Part shown: in pieces, positions 1 to 12,433 of the stretch | How positions within the stretch are numbered: position 1 is the first letter of the stretch | How the letters are laid out: every line of letters begins with the position of its first letter | Origin: Microplitis mediator | Lineage: Eukaryota > Arthropoda > Insecta > Hymenoptera > Braconidae | Assembly (NCBI RefSeq): GCF_029852145.1 | Contig: NC_079973.1 | Location: 17,129,921 to 17,193,920, forward strand | Length of the DNA: 64,000 nucleotides | Direction: 5' to 3' | Position numbers and translations under genes: made by a program | The notes under the pieces: generated by a model | The model's database searches: none | What the model was told of the DNA's origin: nothing | Seen by the model: the letters and a program-made list of their open reading frames with translations, nothing else

Positions 1-350
1 TTTATGCTCATATTCGTACTACAACGAATGGATAATCTCTGATATCAATCATGCATGTTATAGTAATGTCCTATCATATGCGAAGTTTAAAAATTCTGAT
101 AGTCTAAAAACAGAAACGGTCACTAAATAAGATTTTTTCACAAAATAAAACTAAATAAAAATGAGTCATTAAAGTCACTCGGTGAACGCCATCAGTGATC
201 AATGATTTACAAAGACGTTAGATGATTTTTTTCAGTGCCAGTTGTCGAATCTGTAAGAAGCAGAAATTGAAGATAATATCACTCTAATAATTAATTAACA
301 TCACGATTCATTATTGAAGAATCTTGTTATAAACGAATAAATTCACTTAC
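1..350. other. AT-rich non-coding stretch, probable intron
   Basis: No ORF, RNA or repeat is recognised. It lies directly 3' (minus strand) of the splice donor that ends the exon at 351-487, so it is probably the start of the next intron of that gene. The following exon was not found in the window. Confidence 0.5.
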
Positions 351-487
351 CTGATTCATAGCCACTAATTGCTGTGCCTATGTTCATGTTATCATGGTGG
401 ATGTATTGATGGTGATTCCCAGAACCTCCATAGTAATTCATTGGATAATATTGCTGTGGATATCCATTGTATATGTGTATTTTTACA
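351..487 (-). CDS. internal exon of an unidentified host gene
   Basis: On the minus strand a 137-nt open segment lies between a good acceptor (TTATATCAG before 487) and a consensus donor (CAG|GTAAGTG, intron from 350). With one leading and one trailing nucleotide it encodes 45 residues beginning VKIHIYNGYPQQYYPMNYYG, then Ser/Gly/His-rich sequence ending GTAISGYES. The tyrosine, glutamine, asparagine and histidine-rich composition resembles low-complexity parts of insect transcription factors, but no domain is visible and I do not recognise the protein. Two nucleotides of the first codon come from an upstream exon at higher coordinates, which I could not locate. The splice sites, frame and composition are seen; host-gene status is inferred. 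Confidence 0.6.
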
Positions 488-835
488 CTGATATAACTTT
501 GAATTGAAAATTAATTATTTGACTTCTAATTTTAGCAGTTAATTATAAGAAAAAAATTTGTTATGTTTTTATTCACTATTGCTTTGAAAATTAACACTTA
601 ATTATTGCTGAACACTCTTATAGAATAGAATATTATAATGATATCTAAATGAAGTTAAAACAAATTAAATTGCATCATGCTATTGCAATAGTAAAAAATT
701 TGAAGTATGTATAAATCATCAATAGAACAGATGTACATCATAGGTACATATGGACAACGATTTTTGTTATGATTAATTGATTTTTTATTATTCTTGATCA
801 AAAATTATTTATCATTACATGATAAATTTAATTTT
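488..835. other. AT-rich non-coding stretch
   Basis: Nothing recognised. It lies upstream (minus strand) of the exon at 351-487, so probably intron. Confidence 0.4.
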
Positions 836-1010
836 ATCGGATTTGGGGGTTCAAAGTCGGACTTCTCGCGAAGCAGTCGGACTTGGGGGTTCAAAGTCGG
901 ACCTCTCGCGAAGTAGTCAGACTTGGGGGTTCAATATCGGAGCTAGTCGGACTTAGAGGCTCAGAGTAGGAACTATCTAGGACTAGGAGGATCAATGTAG
1001 GCGCTATATT
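836..1010. repeat. degenerate tandem repeat, about 45-bp unit
   Basis: Units containing TTGGGGGTTCAAAGTCGGAC followed by TCTCGCGAAG recur at about 843 and 884, then decay through 923 and 950 to about 1010. It directly abuts the (CA)n and the inverted TTCCCGC repeat fragment. Confidence 0.7.
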
Positions 1011-1015
1011 TCGAC

Positions 1016-1030
1016 TCGGGTATAGATCGG

Positions 1031-1071
<41 letters not shown>

Positions 1072-1226
1072 TACAGACACTCGGACATCATTCTGAAAAT
1101 AGTCAGAATAGCTTCCTACGACCTCAAAACGTTGACATCTGATGAAATTTCGATTTTCGCAAATCGGGGTGAAAACAATAATTTCCCAATTTTTCGAAAA
1201 TCGTCGATTTTCTTAGCGGGAAGTTA
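1016..1226 (-). repeat. partial copy of the TTCCCGC repeat with (CA)n
   Basis: Read on the minus strand it begins TTCCCGCTAAGAAAATCGAC and runs through the conserved ACGTTTTGAGGTC and TCAGAATGATGTCCGAGTG blocks into a (GT)n tract, here (CA)n at 1031-1068. The same blocks occur at 2981, 16910 (reverse), 18537 and 53370. Only the first quarter of the unit is present. Confidence 0.8.
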
Positions 1227-2980
1227 AAAATTAAAGCATTAATTGAAAAAAGGACAACGTAGAAGTAATTTCGCCGATATATAGATTTAAAAAAACATTA
1301 TTTACACTTGATATCAATAAGGAGTTAAACAAACTTCGTTAAATAAATTTCCGTAAAATCGTCATGTCAATTTTATAATTCGAATTTTTAAATTTTGTTG
1401 GCTAAAATTTATTAAACAAATTTCGTTGTATTGTTGTAAGTAATTTTTTTAAAATTCTATATCGCAACGAAATCACGACTACGTTGTCTTTTTTTCAATT
1501 AAGGTTTTATTTTTTTTTTTTAATTAATTAATAAAATTTTAATATGGTTATGATAGTTGAAAGTCATTGCATATTTTTAAAAAGTGGGGGGGGGGCACTG
1601 TCTGAGAATACCCTTAAAGTAAGTTATGTATATTCTAACCTTAGGTCGTGAGTGACATTTAAAAAAAAACTACACTAATTATATCGATCAATGAAAAAAA
1701 ATATTGAATCCAGTTGGAATAACGACATTTATTACAGTAAAGATAATTTTAAAAAAATCGAATTGACAATTTAAAAGTTTAAAAGTAACGATTAAAGTTA
1801 AAAATGTAAATTTTTAAGGGACATAACACAATTACATATGTGTTTGTGTGTGTTGAAGAAAACCAGTTGGGTAGCGATATCATCAGTTGGATCTTGATTT
1901 CGATAAACGATAAATGGAATTGGTTGGAGTAACCGTATCAGCAATGATGGTAGTTTGCTAACGAAGCAGTGATTGATCTTGGTGCAGCCGCGACATGACA
2001 CAATACACATATGCACAAGTAACACATATACACATGAATTTAAATTTACTTCAATTGATTATAGTTTTAATGATTGAAAACTGAGTTCCAAGGTTTATAA
2101 TAGTGGTTATCAACAGTATTTAAATATAAATAATTGAAATATGAAAAAACAAAAAAATAATAATAAATAATAAGCTCATTCATTTAACTTATAAATAATA
2201 ATAATAATTAAAGGTAAGGCAAAATATATATCAAATGTCACCCTACACGTAAAACTTTTAATAGCCAGTAGTTAAAAAAGTTATAATGTCTCTTAAAGGT
2301 TACGACGATCATTGAGTTGAGTTTCCAAGACTAGACCCTCTTACTCAACGTCCAATGATATTGAGTTTGTTATAACTTTATTTCCCTGCATTAAAAAAAA
2401 AATATAATTGAGCTTATATTTATCGGGTGTACATTTTTATGTCGAGACAATTAGTGAGATAAAATAAATGACAAATGATAAATAATAATAAAAAAGAGAA
2501 AATTATAAATGTATTTATATGGAGCAATTAATATATAACTAAATATTTTTTAATAAAATTCAAAGTTATTTATTGCGTGCATATAATGTTTCTTGTACAA
2601 AATGTTTTATTCTTTTCACGTTCCGTATCTTGTTAACGCGCTAATTACTTTTGACGAAGCACTTGTGGAATAAAGACAAGACCATTAGGTACATAACGTC
2701 ATCAAATTATAAACGAATACAACGGACAAAGAGAACGAATATAATAATAAAGAAAAGAATCTTGATTGCTGAGAGAGAACAGCGACAATGAGTAAATGAC
2801 GAAGATTAATGCCTACGTACTAATCGAATACGTTTTATTTATTTTATTATTATTTTTTTTAAAATTTGTTTATGTCATAAGTCATAATGACAATTAGCGA
2901 CCCTTTAACATACGACAGCCTAAAAATTAGATAGTAAATGCATTCATTAATTATCAGTTTGAAATAACATATTAATATTT
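1227..2980. other. AT-rich non-coding stretch
   Basis: No supported gene. A minus-strand open segment near 1840-2020 has no convincing splice sites. A G9 run occurs near 1586. Low-complexity AT tracts are frequent. Confidence 0.4.
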
Positions 2981-3650
2981 TTAACTTCCAGGGAACTTAG
3001 CGGCCGCTAAAAAAATCGATGATTTTTGAAAAATTCGGGAAGTTATTGTTTTCACCCCGATTTTCGAAAATCGAGTTTCCATCAGATATTGACGTTTTGA
3101 GGTCCTAGGAAGCTATTCTGACTATTTTCAGAATGATGTCCGAGTGTCTGTATGTATGTATGTATGTATGTATGTATGTATGTATGTATGTATGTATGTA
3201 TGTATGTATGTATGTATGTATGTATGTATGTGTGTGTGTGCATGTGTGAAAACTCTTTGTAACTTTTTAACTAATCAACCGATTTGGATGGTTAAGGCGG
3301 CAATCGAAAGAGCTTGTTGGCCATCAACTTTTCTAAAAATTTCAGATCATTTGATCAAGTAGACTCGAAAATATTGGCGAATTACGAAAAAAAAATTTTT
3401 TTAACTCAATAAAACGCGCCGATTGCCACCTTAGCCATCAAAATCGGTCCATTCGTTCGTGAGATATCGTGGGAGAAAGAAATGCTAAAAATCGGTTTTT
3501 TTTTCGAAAACAATGGCATACAAAAGTATTTTCAAGCTCGAAGAGCTCGAAAATGTATTCACAATAAAGTTTTCGAGGTTCTTGAGCTCGAAAACAGCGA
3601 GAAATTTTAGGGCTGGCCCGCAGGGTCAACTGATAGACCGATTTTTTTTT
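2981..3650 (+). repeat. TTCCCGC-family interspersed repeat with (GTAT)n
   Basis: It begins with an AACTTCC...GAACTTAGCGG variant of the family start, carries the conserved GTTTTGAGGTCCTAGGAAGC block, a (GTAT)n microsatellite (3148-3230), then blocks such as AACCGATTTGGATGGTTAAG. It ends with GGCTGGCCCGCAGGGTCAAC and a T run. It is one of five copies in the window. Open frames differ between copies, so I see no conserved protein. Confidence 0.8.
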
Positions 3651-3677
3651 CAATTTGAATGATACAAAAAAGTAATG

Positions 3678-3749
3678 TGCGATGGCCGGGAATCGAACCC
3701 GGATCAACTGCTTGGAAGGCAACTATGCTGACCATTACACCACCATCGC
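3678..3749 (-). tRNA. tRNA-Gly (anticodon TCC)
   Basis: The minus strand folds as a complete 72-nt tRNA. Acceptor GCGATGG pairs fully with CCATCGC and the discriminator is A. The D arm contains the A-box TGGTGTAATGG, the anticodon loop is CTTCCAA (TCC), and the T arm is CCGGG-TTCGATT-CCCGG (B-box). There is no intron or encoded CCA. A T6 run just downstream (minus strand) is a plausible Pol III terminator. All stems pair, so it looks functional. It sits between a TTCCCGC repeat and a CACTG transposon. Confidence 0.93.
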
Positions 3750-3904
3750 ACTTTCAACATATCACTCATACACTGTAAATAGAGTCGTTAAAAATGGATT
3801 CAATTTAACACCACGCGGTGTTAAAATGAAATAACATTGGTGTAGGTGGTGTAATTTGGCAGTGGTGTTATTTTAACACGGCTTTCGGTGTTGAAATTTA
3901 ACAC

Positions 3905-5013
3905 CCCATACAAAGTTGCCGTTAATAAAAAAAATGCCGTAGTTCGGCCGATGTCTGACTGCCGCCACTCGGCCAGGCATTGGCAATTAGTAATGGCCCA
4001 AACCTGGTTTATTATCAGCAGCCGTTTAATTTTTTAAACGACGCTGTCGATGACTGGCTAATGAATGGCTGGTCGATTATCGGTTCGCAACATTGGGCCA
4101 CCGTTAGTGAATCAGTGGTCCATGATTCTTGTTAAATGAAAAAATCTACTTATCAATTATTAATTATACAAATAACTTATTATTATAGTGATCTTTAATT
4201 GATAATTATTTATTTTTGATTTAAACTAATTTTTAATTAACATTATATTTTAATTTTCCGATTACAGTTATATACAACTAACAATTAAAATATTTTTTAG
4301 TTCATTATTATTTGCAATCAACAACCGCAATTTTATAACTTTATTTATAAAAATTAAGTTAATTATAAAATAAGTCATAAATTTTTATAATAAATATCAT
4401 TTTTGATAATAGTAGTAGAGCAAGATAATTCAACTAGGTCCTTGATAAATGATCAATTAAATTTAATAAGTTTTATTTTTTTAAATTATGTGATTATAAT
4501 AGAAATAGTACGAAATCATTTTTTTTTTCTTTCTAAATAATCGAAAATATTAATTAAATTCCTCTTTATATTTCATAAAACCGAGTGGCTGCAGTAGAAT
4601 AAATAAGTAGATCATTAAAGAGTATTAGTTCAACATTGGTAGGTTCGTCCAGTAGCTATCGTTCAGACCCAGCAATCAGAAGCACGGCAGTTCGCGCCCG
4701 GAGCCCAGCAGAATTTTTCATCGAGGTTTTACAACATCATTTACTTCATTTAATTAGTTTAAACGTTAATGATCATGAACTCTACTAGGATAACAATAAT
4801 AAAAAATTTTTTAAATTAAATTTATTTGCTTGGTTGGCCGATTGCTGGCTGCCATTAATCAGCTGATAGTCGATCGCCATTAATGGGCCGGGATTATTAT
4901 TTGTATATTCAGCCGTTCATGGGCCATTAAAAGTTGCTATTGACTGGCCGTTAATCATCATACTTCGCCCGGTGATGGGCCATCCAAGGGCCGGTTTCCG
5001 AACTTTGTATGGG
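3905..5013. mobile_element. CCC...GGG element, TTAATGGCC-word family, tRNA-like core
   Basis: It begins CCCATACAAAGTT and ends AACTTTGTATGGG (13-bp perfect TIR), with a 2-bp AC duplication (3903-3904, 5014-5015). Flanks carry many GGCC/TTAAT words (for example GGCCGTTAATGG-like) in both orientations. The centre is AT-rich with a tRNA-like core at about 4642. The uninterrupted target occurs in the CACTG element near 17757-17775, supporting the boundaries. Confidence 0.8.
4642..4725 (+). other. tRNA-like core (SINE-like Pol III module)
   Basis: It reads GGTTCGTCCAGTAGCTATCG, then AATCAGAAGCACGGCAGTTC and GCGCCC (degenerate B-box GCAGTTCGCGCCC), then CCCAGCAGAATTTTTCATC. It is homologous to 51933-52018 over about 240 bp including AT-rich flanks, and more distantly to 39677-39752. 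It cannot fold into a functional tRNA. Confidence 0.55.
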
Positions 5014-5068
5014 ACCGAAAATCTTAACACCTACACCGCCTGGACTTACCCCGGTTGTTTTTACAGTG

Positions 5069-6922
5069 TATATGTTAATGGAAAATTTTTTTTTATTTCA
5101 AATGTCATTAAAAACAAACAAACGGTAGCCCAATTGTATTATAAATGGTGCAAAATTCACGTTTATTTATTATTGTAAACAATACAAATTCCCAACTTTT
5201 TCAAGTTTATTTCTAACAATTGTAATATAATTTGTTAATTTACGATTAAAATTTGTCATGTTAATATATGACGTTGATACAATTGTTATGGGATATATTT
5301 TTTTATTGAAGTTGATCAGAATGTAAATGAACAATAATCGATGACAAAAGAATGATAAGAGATTAATTTAAAAATAATAGTTGATTTTAATTAAAAGTAA
5401 AAATAATAAATTATATTGTTGATGTTGCAATAAAAATAAATGTTAGATGTGTAAATAAAGTTAATTCTTCTTTAATAAAGTTACGCAATCTCGTGCAAAA
5501 ACGTACTCGTCATTATTCAATTATATTACATGGTATGACGAAATAATCTTACAATTGAATAATTACAATCGCAATGTGAAATGGTTTGAATTTTATTCGC
5601 AGATTTGCTCGGTTTTAAATGTTTACGTTCATTATAATATTAAAAAAAAAAAAAGATTTATTTATATTTATGTTGATTGATGAATAATAAAAATTAAAGC
5701 AGATATAAAAAATACAAATTGATAGAACGAACCAAAGAAACAATCAAAATTTTTTTAGCTAAATCAACTCTAAGAAAAGTAAATCTGACTTGAGGTACTA
5801 TTTCTAAGCTGGGTTTAAAAGTTTTTTTATCTAAAGTAAATAAATAAATATATAACTAAATAAATCATAATAATAATAATTATAATAATAATAATAGTAA
5901 TAATAATAATAATTCATAGTGATAATAACGAAAGATAAATGATATCTGAATACAAAATGTATTAAATTGCAAAGAGAATTTAAATGTAAGTTAAAAAATA
6001 GTAAAATGACATTAGAGTGTCGCTGAATGTATAATGTACAAGAGAACAGAAAAGTAAAGAGCGCAAGTAAAGAACCAAAAAACAAAAAAAATTTTTAAAG
6101 GGATAGAGAGGGAGAGTACGGAGAGATATTAATATAAGATATAGAAGTTTCAAAAGTTTCACAAGTAAGTCATCTTAACTTTGGTTCTTAGAATACATAA
6201 CAGTCGAATTGCATTAAAATTTCATTTTACTCATGGCCCTATTATATATTTTATAAAGTTATATATTAATATGCTTTATCTGCTGTCATAATTGAAATAA
6301 TTTACATTAGTTTTGTGTAAGCGCATTATAATTATAATTATATGCTGTTTATATACATTAAGAATTATCATTTCTATTGTAAAGGTCTTATTATAATTAT
6401 TTAACAATTGTAATTATCTATAAAGAAAAATAATAATTTGTTTTGTACGAAACATCACTTACGATTGCCTTGAACAATGATAACTATGATCCAACATTTG
6501 TTATTACACATTCACATGTGGAAATGTCTTTACAGTTATAACTGTCTATTTTATGACTCTGATGATCATTAAATGAATATACTTGGTCACATTTTATTAT
6601 AGTATAAATTAACCTAGTGAATGTAATGTAGAGAAAAAGTATGCTAATGTAAAGCCTCGTAAGAAAAAAAAATAGATTAATTTAATTTTTTTTTATTCTA
6701 ATTTATAGCATGCTTGTTAGAAATTTTTCATGAGATGAAAGTATAAGGGATAAAATGAACGCAATTTTTTTTTCAACTGCAGAGAGCCAATATTAACATT
6801 GTGGGATAATTTAGGCCGTCTGCACTTTTTTGAAAAAAATAGTTAGATTTGAAATAATGAATTAAAAACAAAGTTTTAACTCGCTCATTTTCCCTCATAT
6901 TTTGATTTCATTTTATGGCTAT
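5069..6922. other. AT-rich non-coding stretch with (AAT)n
   Basis: No gene recognised. An imperfect AAT/TAA microsatellite lies at about 5868-5914. Short open frames are low-complexity translations. Confidence 0.4.
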
Positions 6923-7858
6923 ACTATAAAAAATAACCGGGGTGAGTCCAAGCGGTGTAGGTGTTAAAATTTGCGGTGTTAAATTTCAACACCCAAAGCG
7001 GTGTGAAAATAACGCCGCCGCCGGTGTAATAGTATATTGTACAACTAGTGCGGTAAGTTCACTCGCTTCGTTCGTGCGCTCAACTTTGCTCTCGTGGGCA
7101 ATCGACAACTTACCGCACGAGTTGAACATACATTTTTTTGTTATTAATGCGATATAAGTACTATTTTCGTGCTCGCTGTTTTGTTCCCCAAGTAGCTTTT
7201 TGCTGATTCAACTGTTTCCACAACATTTGTGTGCGTTCTACGATTATCTGCGTGCGACAAGTAAATTTGGGTGCAACAAGAGAAGGGGCAGAAAAAATAG
7301 TAGAAGGTGGCGCATGCATGCACTACTACGATTAAACCGTTACTCACACAGCCTTACAACGAACTTTGATTGGCGCTACCCCTGTAGAGCTCATACCGAT
7401 ACATTTCGATACAGACTTTCGGGAAAGGGTTAAATTATAAGGCGAAAAAATCAAAACTAAGGTGAAATAATTTTTATATTAAGGTGAAAGTAAGGCGAAT
7501 AAATAACTTTTTTTCGACTTAGTTTAGTAAGTCAAAAGTAAGGTGAATGACTATCGTGTTCGAAGTAAAGACGAATAAGTTCAAACTAAGACTAAAAAAT
7601 ACAAATAAGTTGAAATAAATTGAAACTAAGATGAAAAAAGTTGAAATAAATTTAATTTAAGTCGAAAAAGTTGAGATCTTATCGAAAAATCGTCGGCAAA
7701 TCGATAACTTCAAAAGAAAATAAGGCGAAGTGAGCCTGAATCAGGTTTTATTTTTGACCCGGGACCGCCGAATTACGTCTCCTACACCGGTGTTATTTCA
7801 TTTTAACACCACGCGGAGTTAAAATGAGTCCATTTTTAACACCACTCTTTTTACAGTG
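6923..7858. mobile_element. CACTG-ended transposon, GGTGTTAAA-word family, interrupted copy
   Basis: The right end matches the left end of the copies at 3771 and 17263 in reverse (TTTTTAACACCACTCTTTTT then ACAGTG). The left end is a degenerate TIR followed by ACCGGGGTGAGTCCAAGCGG, the counterpart of the TTGGACTTACCCCGG end. About 700 bp of unrelated DNA separates the two ends, including a stem GTGCGGTAAGTT/AACTTACCGCAC near 7040-7110 and a region of AAGGTGAAA/AAGTCGAAA words (7430-7730). Confidence 0.65.
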
Positions 7859-8387
7859 TATATCGTCTTTAAATACAAAATATTAAGTTAAGAATTAAAA
7901 AAAAAAAAAATAGAAACATCGAAAAACCGAACTATGGATATTGTTTTCTGAGATGACTTACTTCGGTCCCGTTTGTATCTCGATATAAAAGCGATAACCA
8001 CGCGAAAAATCAATAAATGAAAATAACGGAGATATAATTTCCAACTTATCCGCTGTGTGACGTAGCGTCACCTAAAATTCTCACAAGTTGAGAGATGAAA
8101 TAGAACGATTTGGTTACTCAGTAACATGAACTTTGTCATGTAACATAAACAGCGCATTTGAGGTAGTTGTCCTGCTACAATATTGTCAAAAAGTTATAGA
8201 GCCATATACACGGTAAGAGTAGGTTAGGCGGTAGTTAAAACGAGACATTGCTTTCGTTTGATACTGTACCCGTGAGAAGTTAACCTAAACACTACTCATA
8301 TATACGTATATACAAATGCTATTGAACATTTTCTTAAATTAAAATTTGACTACGTCGAATATGCTTTGCCAGTTGCTGCTGCTGTAT
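7859..8387. other. non-coding stretch, nothing recognised
   Basis: I see no gene, RNA or repeat boundary here. Confidence 0.35.
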
Positions 8388-8812
8388 ACGCGCTGAAAAA
8401 AAATGCTAACTATGTGATAATCATTGGCGTGCTTTCATGTTAACTATTACTATCGGAGATGGTAAGCATTCTTATTTAGATGGTAACCATTTTTATCCGT
8501 GATGATAATCATTACTATCTTAGAAGGCAAAATTAACAAATTTTTCAGACACAAGAAATATTACTATCGAGATGGTAACTATTACTATCGGCAATAGTAA
8601 TTATTACTATATGAGAAACAAATACACTTATCCAAAAAATCACGAAAATACAGCCTTCCAAAAATCACTAAAAAATTTATAAAATTTTCTTGTTCCTTTA
8701 ATTTTTTGGATAAGTGTAGTTAACATAAAAGCATGATAATGATTATCACATACAGATGGTAATCAATCGCTATTACAAGATGGTAATAGTTAGAATTTTT
8801 TTCTCAGCGTGT
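8388..8812. mobile_element. MITE, TACTATCGGAGATGGTAA-word family
   Basis: Terminal inverted repeats of about 25 bp (CGCGCTGAAAAAAAATGCTAAC against CACGCTGAGAAAAAAATTCTAAC on the other strand). The interior is filled with ACTATC/GATGGTAA words in both orientations. About 425 bp, non-coding. Confidence 0.7.
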
Positions 8813-10196
8813 AGTGTACTGAGTAAATTTTTTAATTTACCGCTCACATAATACTATGTACACTCGCGTACAGCGTTGTCAGATTGTTTTTTTCCAATTC
8901 ACCGACATGTATATTTTTTGTTGAACTTTTCGTTGCTATATCTCAACAATGAGATGGTGAATACTTTACTTTTTTTTTCAAATAAATTCAGGACAAATTC
9001 ATTAATTTTCTGTTAGTTTTTCAAAAATTTCTGATTGTTAGTTTTTTGATTAGAATCACGAACGCGACTTGAAACGTATACTCCTCATTGCTCGCAATGT
9101 TAATGATACGAAATTCGATTATAAATATTTCAAATTAGAGATGGTCATGTGACGTTACGGAAGTTTATAAAACTAAACTAACATTTAAAATTATTTCCCT
9201 CATGTAGATTAGCTCGCCGATTCCAGGGTTTAGGTGAGGGTCGCGTAACTCAGGCAATTTCTTATTTATTTCGACTTAAAATATAAGGTAATCGGGCGGA
9301 CGGATCGATAGATAAATCACAAATATATTCGAATAAAGTATGATTTTTATTTATAATATTCGGTAAATAGACAAATTTCAATCTTTAAGTAATTTACAGT
9401 TAAACAGAAGCAAAAACGTTGTTACAATCTTTTAAACTCGGTAACAATACAATAATTTAGCAAATAAAAGTACGTAAAATAATATCAATTATAAATTATA
9501 CGGTGTGACGAGACGCGTTTCTTTCCCATATATATTCCCCTCGTAACAGATTTGCTCGCGGTACCGATTCTACGGATGCTAATGACCTCTGCGCCACCTC
9601 AATTACCAACCGGGAGATGCCCGTGTTATATAAAAGTATCCAAGACTCGTCTTTTCCAAGAGTGATACCCCAAGTATCAGAGTCTCGCCCTAGATTGCAC
9701 GGAGAAGGTGATACACTTCTCCACGTACAAATCGGCCTAGATTTTGCGTCACTAAATCGCGACAGGGTATCTATACCCACCTACAATCGTATAATAACGA
9801 CGTGGTTCAAACATAGAAGAGCCAATACCTGGTCTTTCTATGTGTTTTGCAGCTCGATCCGGAGGCACTCAAACCGAGAGCTGGATTGATTAATTAGTGC
9901 TAAGTAATCGCTTGTAAGCATTCCAGTACAACTAATCAACTCGGAGAAACTCAGACGTCGCGACGCCGCCTAGCAGCCAACCTCGAACTACTCTCCCTTC
10001 TCTCGTGCGTATCCCCACTCCTTGCGTACTCTCTCTCTCTCTTACTCGGCCTAACGCGCTTGTCACATTTATTGATTTTTTACGTGCTCGTCACAGTCAA
10101 TCGACTTCAAATTTGAATGGTAATTGTATCTTAATACCCTAATAGGTATAAAAAATTTTAGAACTTTCTGACACTATGCCCATCACTCGACAACTA
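8813..10196. other. unassigned region with a GC-richer island (about 9490-10070)
   Basis: The island stands out from AT-rich flanks. On the minus strand it has GAGA repeats (from + 10030-10043), a TATA-like tract and downstream AATAAA motifs, which suggests either a promoter or a solo LTR. Two overlapping open frames of about 90 codons on opposite strands have no recognisable domain. I could not find TG...CA ends with a target duplication. Confidence 0.3.
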
Positions 10197-10437
10197 CACT
10201 GAAAAAAAAAATACTGTTTTCAAGTATCTGCGTGTTTGAATCCTCCCGAGAAAATTATTTGTTTAATCTTAGTAATAATGTACTCCAACCAAGAATATTT
10301 TCTTAAAATAAGTATAAAAATTCTTAAATCAAGAAAATTACTTGGTTGGAGTATATTTTTACTATGATTAGACAAATATTTACTCGGGAGGATTCAAACA
10401 CGCAGATACTTGAAAACAGTATTTTTTTCTTTCAGTG
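10197..10437. mobile_element. foldback MITE with CACTGAAAAA ends
   Basis: Ends are CACTGAAAAA... and ...TTTCAGTG with TA duplications (10195-10196, 10438-10439). The arms are nearly perfect inverted repeats of about 110 bp including CAAGTATCTGCGTGTTTGAA and ATCCTCCCGAG. The element forms an almost complete hairpin. Confidence 0.88.
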
Positions 10438-12433
10438 TACCTTAAATAAATTTTTTCAATTTTTATTACAAAATGATTCATATCTTCTTTCATGGATAAA
10501 AAATGAAAATGATTTTTTTAAATAATTAGTAGCTAACGAAACTATCGACAACTTATTACTTGACCCAAAATTATTAGAAAATGATTTTTAAATTGATTTA
10601 AAATTAAAAAATTTTTCAATAACTTTAGATGGTTAAATTTGTCCCTCATATCTTTTTTCTCATTATTTGAATAAAAAAACAATACGGACTTATTTTGCCC
10701 CTTTTACTATATATTAAAAAAGAAAAAATTATCAACAACTTCCTATCTTACAACACTCTGTCTACATTAACTAAAATTTACTTCCTCCGACATAAATATT
10801 ATTTTTATGAATATTTTATCTTTTGTATTTATATTTTAAAATTTATTCTATAGTCAGTGTATTCGTGAAATTTATCACAACTTCAAGATAAAGCCACATT
10901 TTTTAGTCCAAGATTTACTGGGGTAATAAATTAAAAATATAATATATTATACAATATTTGGCAAAAATATAATGTTTAAACAATTATTAATCAATTTAAA
11001 TAAAATTTTCAATCTATTTTAGAAAAGTTAAATAAATTTAAAAGGTGACTAGTAGTTACAGGAACAGATTCAATGATGTTTAATGTTCTTGACAGCTGCA
11101 ACTGTGTCATGAGAGATCGGAGCGTGGCCAATTGACCTAGCAATTAGTTAATGCAGTTATTCTCTATGTACGGAAACATTAATAAAGCTTAATAATAATT
11201 TTCATTAAAGTTTTTAAAATTTTTTCCTTGTAATTAATTAGCATTCGCTATTACTAAAATTTACAATTTATCTCAACACTTTACAAATAATCTCATTGTA
11301 TGCCGACACAAAAAAATAAGAAAAAAAAATATTAATTAAAATAGTACTCACTAATCACTAAAAATATTAGCTTTATTTTTTTTAAACCTAACGGTTATTT
11401 TAATTCAGGTCATGGCAATCATTATGTGTCATATTAAATATATACGATAAACCCGTTATTCTATTAAATTCTTTAGACGAACACATTTTTTAAATTATCA
11501 TTTTTAATTCACTAATTTCTTTTAAAGATAATATCTTAATGACTTATTATAAAGTAATTACGAGTATGTAATTTTTAAAACATAAAGTTTTTTTTCACAT
11601 TATTTCGGTAATAAAATGTTCTTATTTTTTTTTTTTAATTTAAATTTTAATAAATATAAAAATTTTAAATGCATATTAAATTTTAAAAAACAGTTTTTAT
11701 AATTTGTAATTAAAGTGTCCGTTTTTTTATATGTACAATTTAATATCTTAATTAAATAATAAAAAATACTGAGAAAAATATCTTCCGTCTTTAATTACGT
11801 TTAATTATAAAAATTCCACAAATAACCGGACTTTGTTTGAAAATAAGAAGAAAAAAAAAACGTTAACGACGTAATAAATCATGAAAACTGTTGTCTATTT
11901 ATATTCTCACAATTAGTTACATGATCTCATTTGAGTTAAAAAACTTAGATAAATATATGACACTACATATTACTATAAATTTGGTTAACTTTTAATAATT
12001 TTAGTCTTTAAATTATTAAATACTTAATAAATAATAGTTATCACGATACTCCATTATCGGACAATAAGACAATGATATTGCTTGACGTGCAATAGTAGTG
12101 ACAAGGAGCTTATTATTTATACTTATATAGTTTGTTATATCATAATAGATGAGAGAAAGATATACAAATGAAAGCATCCATCCTGCATACCTATACCTAT
12201 ACATATATGTACTAAACTCATGCATATGTTAATTCAAAGAGTTAGTTGTTAGCTTGACTCGGACACCTGTTAAATCCATCGAAACCCTTCCGGTTGTCAG
12301 TTTATATATTATAGTTAACATTGCTGCTTATTGACAGACCCCAACAAGTGAATATGTGTTTATAACATAAACATAATGAGCACATAGTTACGAATAAAAT
12401 TTTTTTTAGTTAATAAAAATACTCAAAGAACTT
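10438..12433. other. AT-rich non-coding stretch
   Basis: No supported gene or repeat boundary in 2 kb. Homopolymer A and T runs are frequent and all open frames are short and low complexity. Confidence 0.4.

Larger units (their letters stand above)
3771..5068. mobile_element. CACTG-ended inverted-repeat transposon, GGTGTTAAA-word family
   Basis: Ends are CACTGTAAA... and ...TTTTTACAGTG, flanked by TA on both sides (3769-3770, 5069-5070). The word GGTGTTAAA/TTTAACACC is repeated near both ends. The right end matches the element at 17263-17820, which lacks the CCC element found here. The insertion at 3905-5013 splits it. No coding capacity; non-autonomous. Confidence 0.8.

Noticed and set aside
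838..1015. CRISPR-like array
   Set aside because: Head-to-tail degenerate tandem units without unique spacers, in a eukaryotic context.
1798..2025. 75-codon minus-strand frame as a host exon
   Set aside because: Codon use is plausible in part, but there are no convincing acceptor or donor sites.
9496..9889. Opposed 94- and 90-codon frames
   Set aside because: They overlap on opposite strands, have no domain and no splice context; kept only as an unassigned island.
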